Of a stretch of 43,336 nucleotides of DNA, positions 1 to 9,260 are shown piece after piece. The stretch covers positions 1 through 43,336 of the forward strand of contig JARKPO010000094.1 of the NCBI GenBank assembly GCA_029975215.1, written 5' to 3'. Position numbers and translations under genes: made by a program. The notes beneath the pieces are model-generated. The model saw only the letters and a list, made by a program, of their open reading frames with translations. It was not told the origin of the DNA and did not search any database. Source of the DNA: Levilinea sp. (GTDB lineage Bacteria; Chloroflexota; Anaerolineae; Anaerolineales; Anaerolineaceae). Position 1 is the first letter of the stretch, and each line of letters opens with the position of its first letter.

Positions 1-1
1 A

Positions 2-1210
2 GCCAGCCCAACAGCCCTTGAGTCGGCGGCGCCGGTGACTGTGCCAGTGCCTGCCGAAGAAATCACCTTGATGGCGTTCATTGAGACGCTGAACGAGCCG
101 GTGTCGGAGGACCTCCCGCTGCCGGAGGCTGAGTTGGAAGAACCGGTGTCGGAGGACCTCCCGCTGCCGGAGGCCGAGTTGGATGAGCCGGTGTCGGAAG
201 ACCTCCCGCTGCCGGAGGCTGAGTTGGAAGAACCGGTGTCGAAGGACCTCCCGCTGCCAGAGGCCGAGTTGGACGAGCCGGTGTCGGAAGACCTCCCGCT
301 GCCGGAGGCCGAGTTGGATGAGCCGGTGTCGGAAGAGCTCCCGCTGCCGGAGGCTGAGTTGGAAGAGCCGGTGTCGGAAGTTATCCCCGCGCCAGAATCA
401 ACCGAGGATGCTCCCCTGCCGGTGCGGTTCGGCCAGACGCCGGAAGAGGACGAATACGGCATCCCTTTGCCGCCCTTTGTGTTTGGGCCGTCCTCCGTGG
501 AGGATGACCGCCTGCCTGCGCGCCCGCTTTCAGCCCTGCTGGGTGAAGCTGCCCCGGCGGCGGTGGAAATCCCCACGAATGGCGATCTGCCGCCCGCCCT
601 GGCTGAAGTGGAACAGAGCGCCGAAGCCATTTCAGCGGCCCCCATCCCCGCCGAAACTCCTGCAGCCGAAGAAGCCCCCGCGCCAGCCTCTGCGCCCGTC
701 AGCGCCGCCAGCGCCGTGCCCACCCTGCTGCCCTGGGAAACGCCCCCTCCCCAGGAGGAGATCACCCGTCCCAGCGAAAGCGGTCTGGGCTTTGGCGCCT
801 CGCGTATCCTGGCCCCGCCCGTTACGGACGCCATCGCCTACACCTGCGTACTCATTCCGCGCGTGCCCAATCATTACCTGGCGGGCGACCTTTCGGACTT
901 GCTGCACCAGGCTCTTCCGCGCATTTGCCAGGCCTTTGGCTGGGTGCTGGACAGCCTGAACGTGCACGTGGATTATTTGCAGTGGTCGGTGACGGTGACG
1001 CCGGGGGTATCGCCGGGGAATCTGGCGCGCATTGTCCGCCAGCGCACTTCGGACGAATTGTTCCGCACCTTCCCGCGCCTGTTGGACCAAAACTTGACCG
1101 GCGATTTTTGGGCGCCGGGCTATCTGGTGGTGCGCGGCGAACAACTCACCGCCCCACAGCTGCTGCGCGATTTTATCCAGCAAACCCGCCGCCGTCAGGG
1201 GTATGAATAA
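2..1210 (+). CDS. Repeat-rich protein with C-terminal inactivated IS200-like (Y1 HUH) domain, 5' end cut
   Basis: The frame is open to the left edge, so the true start lies outside; a GTG at 35 is only the first in-window start. The first part is acidic and proline-rich, with seven 15-residue repeats (95-409), then an Ala/Pro/Glu-rich linker. From about nt 827 to the end lies a compact domain of about 125 residues that aligns by eye with the Y1 transposase fold of IS200/IS605 TnpA and RAYT proteins: an opening strand ending in IPRVPNHYL, a strand where the HUH motif should be, the segment around RTSDELFRTFP, a DFWAPGYLVV segment and a final helix. The catalytic residues are gone. The two HUH histidines are replaced by Y and Q in VDYLQWSV (nt 968-991), and the nucleophilic tyrosine position is F in RDFIQQ (nt 1166-1183). 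I infer a domesticated, non-catalytic nucleic-acid-binding domain. It lies 47 bases upstream of polA on the same strand. Confidence 0.75.
   Translation, partial: ASPTALESAAPVTVPVPAEEITLMAFIETLNEPVSEDLPLPEAELEEPVSEDLPLPEAELDEPVSEDLPLPEAELEEPVSKDLPLPEAELDEPVSEDLPLPEAELDEPVSEELPLPEAELEEPVSEVIPAPESTEDAPLPVRFGQTPEEDEYGIPLPPFVFGPSSVEDDRLPARPLSALLGEAAPAAVEIPTNGDLPPALAEVEQSAEAISAAPIPAETPAAEEAPAPASAPVSAASAVPTLLPWETPPPQEEITRPSESGLGFGASRILAPPVTDAIAYTCVLIPRVPNHYLAGDLSDLLHQALPRICQAFGWVLDSLNVHVDYLQWSVTVTPGVSPGNLARIVRQRTSDELFRTFPRLLDQNLTGDFWAPGYLVVRGEQLTAPQLLRDFIQQTRRRQGYE
95..409 (+). repeat. 45-bp coding tandem repeat, seven units
   Basis: Six nearly identical 45-base units (95-364) encode EPVSEDLPLPEAEL followed by E or D, and a seventh (365-409) has decayed. 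Differences are mostly single bases, including SED to SKD in unit 4 and SED to SEE in unit 6. The E/D alternation at the unit end suggests duplication of a two-unit block. The encoded stretch is acidic, Pro-rich and likely extended or disordered. Confidence 0.95.
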
Positions 1211-1257
1211 GACCCCGCGGGGCTTTGATCTCCGTGTTTGGAAAGTAGAGGTAGGTT

Positions 1258-4044
1258 ATGCCCCCAGTGCTGTATTTGATTGATGGTCACGCTCTGGCAT
1301 ATCGAGCCTATTTTGCCCTCACCGGCGGTTCCGGCGAGCGCCTGCAGACGCGCTCCGGCGAACCCACCGCGGGGGTTTTGGGTTTTGCCAGCGTGCTGCT
1401 GCGCCTGTTGGAACAGGATAAGCCCGAATATTTAGCGGTGGCTTTTGACACGGGCAAAACCTTTCGCGACGACCTTTTCCCGGCCTACAAAGCCACCCGT
1501 GCCAAGATGCCGGATGATCTGCGCGTGCAGATGGAGCGCATCCGCCAGATGGTGGATCTGTTCCCCTTTCCGCGCCTGGAGGTGGAAGGCTATGAGGCCG
1601 ATGATGTGCTGGGCAGCGTGGCGCGTCAGGCGGCGGAGCAGGGCTTCGGCGTGCGCATCATCACCGGCGACCGCGATCTGCTGCAGTTAGCAGATGAGCG
1701 CACCATCATCAACCTGGCAGGCAGCAAGCTTTCTGAAGCGCGCGATTTCACCCCCGAAGCGGTCAAGGCCTATCTGGGCGTGCACCCGCATCAGGTGGTG
1801 GATTACAAGGCTCTGGTGGGGGACGCCTCGGATAACATCCCCGGTGTGGCCGGGGTGGGCGAGAAAACCGCCACAGCTTTACTGGCAACCTACCCCGATT
1901 TGGACAGTATTTACGCACACCTGGATGAGATTCAGCCGCGGGTGCGCGCCAAGCTGGAAGCTGGCCGTGAAAGCGCCTATCTCAGCCGTGATCTGGCTAC
2001 CATCCGCACCAACGTCAGCGTGCGCCTGGACTTGCAAATGGCGCGCACCGACCATTTGAACTATGAGGGCGTGCGCAAGCTGTTTCAGGAACTGGAATTT
2101 CGCAACCTGACCGAGCGGCTGAACAAGCTCATGGGCAGCGCCGTGCCTTCCGCGGCCGGGCAGCAGATGGCTTTGTTCGCCGCCGAGCCGGTCATTGCCA
2201 TCCCCGACACGGCAGATCTGCCCCAGGTGCATGTGGTGGATTCGCACGCCAGCCTGCGCGAACTGACCCAGGCACTGGAAGCGGCGGAAGTCATCTCCTT
2301 TGATACCGAAACCACTTCTACCGACCCCATGCGCGCCGACCTGGTGGGCATTTCACTGGCGGTGCGCCCCGGCGAAGGCTATTACATCCCCGTGGGCCAC
2401 GTCACCGGCGAGCGCCAACTGCCTACGGCGGAGGTTTTGGAGGCGCTGCGCCCCTTCATGAGCGACGCGCGGCGGCCCAAGGTGGGACACAACCTGAAAT
2501 ATGACGTCATCGTCCTGGCGCAGAGCGGTTTACCGACGGCGGGACTGGCCTTTGATACCATGATCGCCGAATGGCTGGTGAACCCGGCCTCGCGCAATTT
2601 GGGGCTGAAGGGCATGGCTGAGTCGTACCTGAACCTGCACATGACCCACATTGAAGATTTGATCGGCAAAGGCAAAGCCCAAATTGGCATGGAGCAGGTG
2701 CCGGTAGCACAGGCGGCCCCCTATGCAGCGGCGGACGCAGAAGTGCCGCTGCGACTGCGGCCGCTGCTGGAAATAGAGATGGAAAGCCGCAATGCGGCGG
2801 GGTTGATGCGCGACCTGGAAATGCCGCTCATCCCCGTGCTGGTGGAAATGGAGCGCACCGGCATCGCCCTGAACGGCGCCTTCTTTGAACGCATTTCCGC
2901 TGAGCTGACCCAGCGCCTGGGTGAGATTGAGCAGGAGGTGTACAAGCTGGTGGGGCGGCCGTTTAACCTCAACTCCACTCAGCAGCTTTCGGATGTGCTC
3001 TTTAAAACCCTGCGGCTGCCCCCGCCGGACCGCCGCAAAACCACCGCCAGCGGGCATTTTTCCACCTCAGCTGAGGTGTTAGAAGCCCTGCGCGGAGAGC
3101 ATCCCGTGGTAGACTTAATTCTGGAAAACCGCGAGCTGGCCAAGCTCAAATCCACCTACGTGGACGCGCTGCCGCTGCAGGTGAACCCGCGCACGGGCCG
3201 GGTGCACACCTCCTTCAACCAGACTGGCTCGGTAACCGGCCGTCTGGCTTCCTCAGACCCCAACCTGCAAAACATCCCCACCCGCACGGAGCTGGGACGG
3301 CAGGTGCGCAGCGGTTTTGTGGCCGCGCCGGGCCATGTGCTGCTTTCGGTGGACTATTCACAGATTGAGCTGCGTTTGGTGGCGCACATGTCGGGCGACG
3401 AGGCCATGTTGGCGGCTTTCCGCGCCGGCCAGGACATTCACGCAGCCACGGCGGCAGCGGTCTTTGGGCTGCCGCTGGAAGCGGTTAGTAAGAACCAGCG
3501 CCGCCAGGCCAAGGCCATCAATTTTGGCCTGATCTACGGCATGAGCGCGTTTGGCCTGACCCGCACCACCGATTTGACCCTGGGCGAGGCGGAGAATTTC
3601 GTCAAAGCCTATTTTGAACGCTTCCCCGGTGTCAAGCGCTATCTAGACGGCATTCGCGTGCAGGCGGCCCGCCAGGGGTATGTGGAAACCCTGCTGGGTC
3701 GGCGGCGTTACTTCCCCAACCTCTCGCAGCCGTCCAGCGTGAACCAGCGCAACCGTGAGGAGCGCGAAGCCATCAACGCCCCCATCCAGGGCACCGCCGC
3801 AGACTTGATGAAACTGGCTATGATTCAACTGCCTGCGGCCCTGGAAAAAGCCGGGCTGACGGCGCGGCTGCTGCTGCAAGTGCACGATGAACTGGTGTTG
3901 GAATGTCCGCGTGCTGCCCTGGAAGACACCGCCCGCACGGTGCAGCGCGTGATGGAAGAGGCGTATTCGCTGTCAATTCCCCTGGAGACCGAGGCCCGCT
4001 GGGGGGAGGATTGGGGCAGTATGCAGGTTCTGGGGTCCCACTAA
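1258..4044 (+). CDS. polA: DNA polymerase I with proofreading domain
   Basis: DNA-dependent DNA polymerase for Okazaki-fragment maturation and repair, 928 residues, the usual full length. Residues 1-290 are the 5'-3' flap exonuclease (GDRDLLQLAD; helix-hairpin-helix GVAGVGEKTA). Residues about 320-520 are the 3'-5' exonuclease with its motifs intact: Exo I FDTET (D349, E351), Exo II GHNLKYD and Exo III YAAADAE. The polymerase domain carries motif A DYSQIELR (D699), motif B RRQAKAINFGLIYG and motif C QVHDEL (H876, D877). Many PolA proteins (for example Taq) have lost proofreading residues; this one keeps them. The ATG is preceded by a GAGGT-type Shine-Dalgarno. It may be cotranscribed with the upstream repeat protein. 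Confidence 0.97.
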   Translation: MPPVLYLIDGHALAYRAYFALTGGSGERLQTRSGEPTAGVLGFASVLLRLLEQDKPEYLAVAFDTGKTFRDDLFPAYKATRAKMPDDLRVQMERIRQMVDLFPFPRLEVEGYEADDVLGSVARQAAEQGFGVRIITGDRDLLQLADERTIINLAGSKLSEARDFTPEAVKAYLGVHPHQVVDYKALVGDASDNIPGVAGVGEKTATALLATYPDLDSIYAHLDEIQPRVRAKLEAGRESAYLSRDLATIRTNVSVRLDLQMARTDHLNYEGVRKLFQELEFRNLTERLNKLMGSAVPSAAGQQMALFAAEPVIAIPDTADLPQVHVVDSHASLRELTQALEAAEVISFDTETTSTDPMRADLVGISLAVRPGEGYYIPVGHVTGERQLPTAEVLEALRPFMSDARRPKVGHNLKYDVIVLAQSGLPTAGLAFDTMIAEWLVNPASRNLGLKGMAESYLNLHMTHIEDLIGKGKAQIGMEQVPVAQAAPYAAADAEVPLRLRPLLEIEMESRNAAGLMRDLEMPLIPVLVEMERTGIALNGAFFERISAELTQRLGEIEQEVYKLVGRPFNLNSTQQLSDVLFKTLRLPPPDRRKTTASGHFSTSAEVLEALRGEHPVVDLILENRELAKLKSTYVDALPLQVNPRTGRVHTSFNQTGSVTGRLASSDPNLQNIPTRTELGRQVRSGFVAAPGHVLLSVDYSQIELRLVAHMSGDEAMLAAFRAGQDIHAATAAAVFGLPLEAVSKNQRRQAKAINFGLIYGMSAFGLTRTTDLTLGEAENFVKAYFERFPGVKRYLDGIRVQAARQGYVETLLGRRRYFPNLSQPSSVNQRNREEREAINAPIQGTAADLMKLAMIQLPAALEKAGLTARLLLQVHDELVLECPRAALEDTARTVQRVMEEAYSLSIPLETEARWGEDWGSMQVLGSH

Positions 4045-4065
4045 TTACGCACAAGGTATGTGACA

Positions 4066-6390
4066 ATGAGCGGCAACCAAAAAACTTTCGAACGCGCGAT
4101 GAACCAGGGCCATTCGGCTGCCTGGGACCAAAATTGGGAGCAGGCCGCCGGTTTTTACCGACAGGCGTTAGAGAAATTCCCCGAACACCCCATGGCTCTA
4201 ACCAGCCTGGCGCTGGCGTTGTTTGAAGAACAGCTTTTTGACGAATCGCTCAAGCTCTACCTGCAGGCTTCACAGATCATCCCCGAAGACCCCATCCCGG
4301 TGGAAAAGATCGCGCGGATTTGCGAGCGGCAGGGGCGGCTGAACGATGCTGTGCAGGCCTGCCTGAAGGCGGCTGAACTGCATCTGAAGGGCCGCAATGT
4401 GGAAAAGGCCATCGAAAACTGGGTGCGGGCCATCAGCCTGCAGCCGGAACACCAGATGGCGCGCACGCGCCTGGCGATGGTGTATGAGCGCATCGGGCGC
4501 AAAGCCGATGCCGTGGCCGAGTATTTGGCGACCGCCAGCCTGATGCAGTCCGCGGGGGAAGTGGGCAAAGCCCTGCAAGTGGTGGAATACGCTTTGCAGA
4601 TCCAACCCGATTCTACTGACGCCAAACAGGCCCTGGCGATGCTGAAAGCCAACCAGCGCCTGCCCAAGCCGCCGCGTCCGCGGGGCGGAACCGGGCCGGT
4701 GCGCATGGCTGAGGTGCGCCAGTTGAGCGAACCGGAGGTCAGCGGCAAACCCCAGTTGGATCCCTTGACGGAGGCGCGCCAGGAAGCCCTGGTAGACCTG
4801 GCGGGGCTGCTTTTTGAACAGGCCGAAGAAGCCGACGTGGCGGAACTTCAACCGCGCCGCGGGATCAATGCCCTTTCGCGCGGCACCGGCGGGCTTTCGC
4901 TGGGTCAAAACGAACGCATGCGCATCCTCATGCATCTGGGGCAGGCGATTGAATCGCAGACTCAAGGGGATGATAACCAGGCGGCTGAGGAGTTGGAGCG
5001 CGCCACGGATATCGGCATGAGCCACCCCGCGGCCTATTTTGACCTGGGGCTGCTGCGCCTGGAACGTCAGGGGCAGCGCGCCATGCGTTATCTGCAAAAG
5101 GCGGTGCGCAGCCCCAAATTCGCGCTGGCCTCGTATTTGCTGATGGCACAGGCCTACGAAAAAGAGCTGGATTGGAGTCAGGCGGCCCAATGTTATTTGC
5201 AGGCGCTGCGTCTGGCCGACATTCAGACGGTGCCGGAAGCCCAGGCGGAAGAGCTGCGCCAGTTATATGAGCCGATCATTGACGAAATTGGACGTGAAAG
5301 TGACACGGCCGCCCTGCAAAAATTGTGTGAGACGGTGCGCCAGCAGCTGCTGCGCTCGGATTACCGCCAATACCTGCAAAATGCGCGCCAGCAGTTGGTG
5401 GCCCAAAACGGCGACAGCCTACCTTTGCCGCTGGCTGAGATGCTGCTGCAAACCAACAGCAGCCAGATTGTGGACTCGCTGTCTGAGGTACGCCGACTGA
5501 CTCAGCAAAAGCTGTACCGCTCTGCGCTGGAAGAGGCTTTTCGCGCCATTGAGGTGGCTCCCACCTATTTGCCGCTGCACACCCAGATTGGCGATATCCT
5601 GCTGCGCGAGGGCATGGTGGAACAGGCCGTGCAGAAATTCCTGTTGGTGGCTGAGGTGTATAACTTCCGCGGCGAAGTGCCCCAGGCCGTCAGTCTGCTG
5701 CAGCGCGTGATTCAGATGGCGCCGATGGATATGTCGGTGCGCAACCGGCTGATTGACCTGCTGGTGGCTCAGGGGCGCATTGACGAGGCCATTCACCAGT
5801 ACATGGATTTGGCCAGTCTGTATTACCACCTGACCGAGTTGGATATGGCCCGCCAGACCTACGCCACGGCTTTGCGCGTGGCCCAGCAGCATTCGGTGGA
5901 CCGCTCCCTTTCGGTACAGCTGCTCTACCGCATCGCCGATATTGACTTGCAGCACCTGGATATGCGCCAGGCGGTGCGCGTCTTTGAGCAGATCCGCACT
6001 CTGGAGCCGGAGGATGAGAAAGCCCGCGTGCAGCTGGTCAACATGAATTTCCGCCTGGGGCAGGAAGCCAACGCCTTGAGCGAGGTGGACGGGTTTGTGG
6101 CCCTGTTGGAGCACACCGGCAAGCGCAAACAGTCCATTGACTTCGTCAAGGCGGTGATCAACGAACACCCTAACCGGCCGGAATTGATCAAACGTCTGGC
6201 GGATTTGTACGCGCGCAACGGGCAGACCGCGGAGGCTATCGCTGAACTGGACGGGCTGGCCGACTTGCTGCTGACGGCCGGGAATGTGCAGGGGGCAGCG
6301 GCCATGCTCAAGACCATCATCAACCTGCGGCCGCCCAACGTGGCCGATTATGAGGCTGCCCTGCGCAAGCTGCAAAGCGGGAAGCTGTAG
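4066..6390 (+). CDS. Large tetratricopeptide-repeat protein
   Basis: A soluble protein of 774 residues built almost wholly of TPR helix pairs. Clear units lie near the N-terminus (WEQAAGFYRQALEKFPEHP, then FDESLKLYLQASQIIPEDP) and recur to the C-terminus, interrupted near residues 200-250 by a Pro/Arg-rich, low-order linker. No signal peptide, transmembrane segment or catalytic domain is visible. I chose ATG 4066 over GTG 4060 because AAGGT at 4052-4056 is about nine bases from the ATG but too close to the GTG. It starts 21 bases after polA, and the next gene starts two bases after its stop, so cotranscription is likely. A scaffold or adaptor role is the family norm; the partner is unknown. 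Confidence 0.9.
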   Translation: MSGNQKTFERAMNQGHSAAWDQNWEQAAGFYRQALEKFPEHPMALTSLALALFEEQLFDESLKLYLQASQIIPEDPIPVEKIARICERQGRLNDAVQACLKAAELHLKGRNVEKAIENWVRAISLQPEHQMARTRLAMVYERIGRKADAVAEYLATASLMQSAGEVGKALQVVEYALQIQPDSTDAKQALAMLKANQRLPKPPRPRGGTGPVRMAEVRQLSEPEVSGKPQLDPLTEARQEALVDLAGLLFEQAEEADVAELQPRRGINALSRGTGGLSLGQNERMRILMHLGQAIESQTQGDDNQAAEELERATDIGMSHPAAYFDLGLLRLERQGQRAMRYLQKAVRSPKFALASYLLMAQAYEKELDWSQAAQCYLQALRLADIQTVPEAQAEELRQLYEPIIDEIGRESDTAALQKLCETVRQQLLRSDYRQYLQNARQQLVAQNGDSLPLPLAEMLLQTNSSQIVDSLSEVRRLTQQKLYRSALEEAFRAIEVAPTYLPLHTQIGDILLREGMVEQAVQKFLLVAEVYNFRGEVPQAVSLLQRVIQMAPMDMSVRNRLIDLLVAQGRIDEAIHQYMDLASLYYHLTELDMARQTYATALRVAQQHSVDRSLSVQLLYRIADIDLQHLDMRQAVRVFEQIRTLEPEDEKARVQLVNMNFRLGQEANALSEVDGFVALLEHTGKRKQSIDFVKAVINEHPNRPELIKRLADLYARNGQTAEAIAELDGLADLLLTAGNVQGAAAMLKTIINLRPPNVADYEAALRKLQSGKL

Positions 6391-6392
6391 CC

Positions 6393-7334
6393 GTGGATGC
6401 GCTTTCGCCTGCGGTTTGCGACCGGCTGCGCGCAGCGGCGCTGGGGGCCGCCCTGGGCGATGCCCTGGGCATGCCGCTGGAATTTGGCCCGGCCTTGCCG
6501 CTGGAGAGGCTGGAGCGGGAAATGCGCGCCGGGCGGCTGCCCGCCGGTTCTTTCACCGATGACACCGAGATGGCCCTGGCCCTGGCTGAAAGCCTGCTGG
6601 CCTTTAGCCCCCTTAACCCTCAGGATTTGGCCGACCGCTTTGTGGGCTGGTTGGGGCACAACCCCCCGGATGTTGGCAATCAAACCTGCAAGATTCTGAA
6701 CCGGATTCGGCAGGGGCTGGATTGGGAAGCCGCCAGCCTGGAATCTTTGCGGCACAATCCCACCAGCAGCGGCAACGGCTCGGTGATGCGCTGTTGGCCG
6801 GTGGCGCTGGCGCGCTGCACTCAACCAGAACAGCTCATTGAAGAAAGCCGTTTGCAGTCGCGCGTCACCCATCCCGCGCAGGACTGTCAGGACGCCTGTG
6901 CCCTGGTGAACTGGATGATCCGCGAGCTGGCCTTCGGCGCCTCCCCGGAGCAGGCGCTGGACTCGGCCCTGGAAACCGTACGTGTTTCTGAACAGGCGTT
7001 GGATATGCTGCGCCGTGCGCCGCAGCAGCCGCGCGGCGCTCTGGTGAATTCCGGGTGGGTGCTGCACACCCTGGAGAGCGCGGTTTGGGGGCTGATGACC
7101 GCACACAGCTTTGAAGAGGCTGTAGTGCAGGTGGCTAATTTGGGACATGACGCCGATACAGCCGCCGCGGTGACGGGGGCGCTGGCGGGGGCGGCTTACG
7201 GCCTGGAGGCCATTCCGCCGCGCTGGAAAATTGTGCTGCGCGGGGAGTGGCCGTTAGATTCGGGGCAGATTTGGGATGCGGCGCGCCTGTTAAGACTGGC
7301 GGACGACCTTTTGGCAGTGAACGCGCCGGCTTAA
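6393..7334 (+). CDS. ADP-ribosylglycohydrolase family protein (DraG-like)
   Basis: A 313-residue member of the ADP-ribosyl-glycohydrolase fold, which removes ADP-ribose from proteins or small molecules using two metal ions. The N-terminal AALGDALGMPLEF, the metal-binding FTDDTEMALA, GNGSVMR in the middle and C-terminal GHDADTAAAVTGAL give the full set of family motifs; the usual GGDTDT is GHDADT here. It begins with GTG two bases after the TPR gene, implying translational coupling. No ADP-ribosyltransferase (DraT-like) partner is visible in the window, so the substrate is unknown. The stop overlaps the convergent Rel-like gene by four bases. Confidence 0.9.
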   Translation: MDALSPAVCDRLRAAALGAALGDALGMPLEFGPALPLERLEREMRAGRLPAGSFTDDTEMALALAESLLAFSPLNPQDLADRFVGWLGHNPPDVGNQTCKILNRIRQGLDWEAASLESLRHNPTSSGNGSVMRCWPVALARCTQPEQLIEESRLQSRVTHPAQDCQDACALVNWMIRELAFGASPEQALDSALETVRVSEQALDMLRRAPQQPRGALVNSGWVLHTLESAVWGLMTAHSFEEAVVQVANLGHDADTAAAVTGALAGAAYGLEAIPPRWKIVLRGEWPLDSGQIWDAARLLRLADDLLAVNAPA

Positions 7335-9187
7335 ACCAGCTCGAAATAATTTAATTCCACGTTGGATTCCAAAAACGCCTGCCGCAGGCAGGGTTCAGTT
7401 TCAGGAGTCAACCCGCTGACCACCAGACGCAGGGTGAAACTGCCGTCAGCGGTGGTGTTGTTGATCGAGCGCAGGATGTTGCCGCCCTCGCTGGATACCA
7501 GGCTGGCCAACATAGCCAGCACCCCGGGGCGGTTGGCCTGCACGGTTCCCGCCAGGTCAATGGTGGTCCACTGCAAGTCGTGCTTGGTGATGCCCAACTC
7601 GTCCAACGCGCGCGACAGGTCTTCCATGCGGATGGCGCCGCCGCCAGCTGCCGCGTACAGATCTTCCAGACCAGACGCCCCCAGGCGTTCGAGCAAGTTG
7701 TCAATCTTATCGCTGCGCAGCCCCGCCACATCCTCCAGTGCCAAAATCCCCCGACCGGATAAAACCGTCTTGATCTTTTGGCGCCCCTGCTCGGCTGCGG
7801 CCTTGAGCGCTTCGGTGGCTAGCACCGCCCGCAGGGTGCGCGCCGTGGACGGGTTGCAGAAGTGCAGCCAGTCTTCGCTGGGGCGAATGCGCTGACTGCC
7901 GGTGATAACCTCCACCACGTCGCCGGGCTGGATCTTTTCCGAAAGGCGCGCCAGGGTATCGTTGATTTTGACCGCGCTGATCTTATCCAGCAAAAATTCT
8001 TGCTGGATGGCGGCGATGGCGTCGAGGACGGTGGAGCCTTCGGGGACGAAGCGCACCCCGCCGGTGGGGGTCAAAAAGACCACAGGGTGATAGCGGCTGA
8101 TGTCGCGCCCCTGTTGAATGGCGTGGACAATGCCCCATTGGTTTTCGGCTTCCATGTCGTCGGTGGCGATGGCTACTTCGACCGCGCCATAATCGGGGAA
8201 CCAGGCGGTCACCTGCAGGGCGCGGTAGCCGTTTTGCGGGCTGGCGATGTAATCATCAAAGCGGTTCTGATCCAGATAGGCGCCCAGGTAGCGGTTGACC
8301 ACCGCTAACAGGCGGTAACAATCGGCCTCGCTGTCATTTTCCACCACCATGCGAAAGCTGACCAGGTCGTTGACCATGGTGAAGGAGTTCAATGAAGCCC
8401 GCCGCAGACGCGCCATGCGGCGCAGCTTTTGCCAGGCCTGCCAGTAACCGTTGACAATGATCTCCACCCGTCCCGGGATGCCCTCGCGGTCCATCAGCTG
8501 ACCCAACTGCTGCAGGGTGGTGTTGATAAATTCCGGCTTCATGCGCGGGTCGCCGTCAATGCGCTCGCGCACAAAGGCAAAGGTCTGCGGGTCGGCGTGG
8601 GGGAAGGCCATATCTTCCAGCCAACGCCGCCAGCGGTAGCAATTCAGGATGCCTGCCAGTTTGCCGTAAGCGCGGATGGCTTCTTCGGCTTTGCGCGCGG
8701 CTTTCAGGCTTTGCATATGCTCCAGGGTCATGATGTTGTGGCTTTTATCGGCCAGCTTGACCAAAAAGACCCCAGGGTCGCGGAACATGGCAATTTTGCG
8801 CAGGGTTTCCAGCTCGCGCGAGCGGCCGTTGTGAGGCGTGCTCAGTTTGGTGACGCCGTCCACAATAAAAGCCACACGCTCCCCCAGCTCTCCGGGGAAG
8901 CGCGCACGAATCTCATCTAAGGTCACGCCACGGTCTTCGGTGGCGTCGTGCAGCAGGGCGGCGATGGTCCAGGATTCGTTCTGCACCAACCGGTCGAGAA
9001 AATCGGCGACCCAGCCGCAGTGAACTTCGAAATACGGCTCGCCGCTCAGGCGCTTCTGTCCGGCGTGAATCTCCCGTCCCCAGGCGTAGGCTTCAGCGAT
9101 GGCCGCTGTGCGCGCCTCAAACTGATACGGGTTAAATTGAGGATCCAGCCGGGGCCGGATTTCCTGAATCAGATCCACTTTTACCAT
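7331..9187 (-). CDS. Rel/SpoT-like (p)ppGpp hydrolase, synthetase domain apparently degenerate
   Basis: 618 residues, shorter than the usual 720-750 of long RelA/SpoT homologues. The order is HD hydrolase (about 25-190), synthetase-like domain (about 235-355), TGS (about 370-430) and C-terminal ACT (about 540-618). Hydrolase residues are all present: H56, H80-D81, E84-D85, and D147 with N151 in KLADKSHN. The synthetase domain keeps D274 (NDLVSFR) and E337 (VEVAIAT), but GYxSLH reads GYRALQ, the ExQxRT motif reads EVAIAT, and the basic RxKxxxS substrate motif is not recognisable. I infer a mainly ppGpp-hydrolysing enzyme. The ATG at 9187 follows AGGAGG (9200-9205); the longer frame opens at a weak TTG at 9226. 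Confidence 0.88.
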   Translation of the reverse strand: MVKVDLIQEIRPRLDPQFNPYQFEARTAAIAEAYAWGREIHAGQKRLSGEPYFEVHCGWVADFLDRLVQNESWTIAALLHDATEDRGVTLDEIRARFPGELGERVAFIVDGVTKLSTPHNGRSRELETLRKIAMFRDPGVFLVKLADKSHNIMTLEHMQSLKAARKAEEAIRAYGKLAGILNCYRWRRWLEDMAFPHADPQTFAFVRERIDGDPRMKPEFINTTLQQLGQLMDREGIPGRVEIIVNGYWQAWQKLRRMARLRRASLNSFTMVNDLVSFRMVVENDSEADCYRLLAVVNRYLGAYLDQNRFDDYIASPQNGYRALQVTAWFPDYGAVEVAIATDDMEAENQWGIVHAIQQGRDISRYHPVVFLTPTGGVRFVPEGSTVLDAIAAIQQEFLLDKISAVKINDTLARLSEKIQPGDVVEVITGSQRIRPSEDWLHFCNPSTARTLRAVLATEALKAAAEQGRQKIKTVLSGRGILALEDVAGLRSDKIDNLLERLGASGLEDLYAAAGGGAIRMEDLSRALDELGITKHDLQWTTIDLAGTVQANRPGVLAMLASLVSSEGGNILRSINNTTADGSFTLRLVVSGLTPETEPCLRQAFLESNVELNYFELV

Positions 9188-9260
9188 ACCTGCTGCCAAC
9201 CTCCTGTTTTCTGTCCGGGTAAACAACCGCTAATGCATTTGATCATAGCACACATTCGGG

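Noticed and set aside
632..1183. Long antisense frames opposite the first gene, polA, the TPR gene and many others
   Set aside because: High GC yields long shadow frames; they have no family motifs, while the sense frames do.
1213..1222. CCCCGCGGGG palindrome followed by CTTT after the first gene, possible terminator
   Set aside because: No room for a loop in a perfect ten-base palindrome and only three Ts follow; too weak to call.
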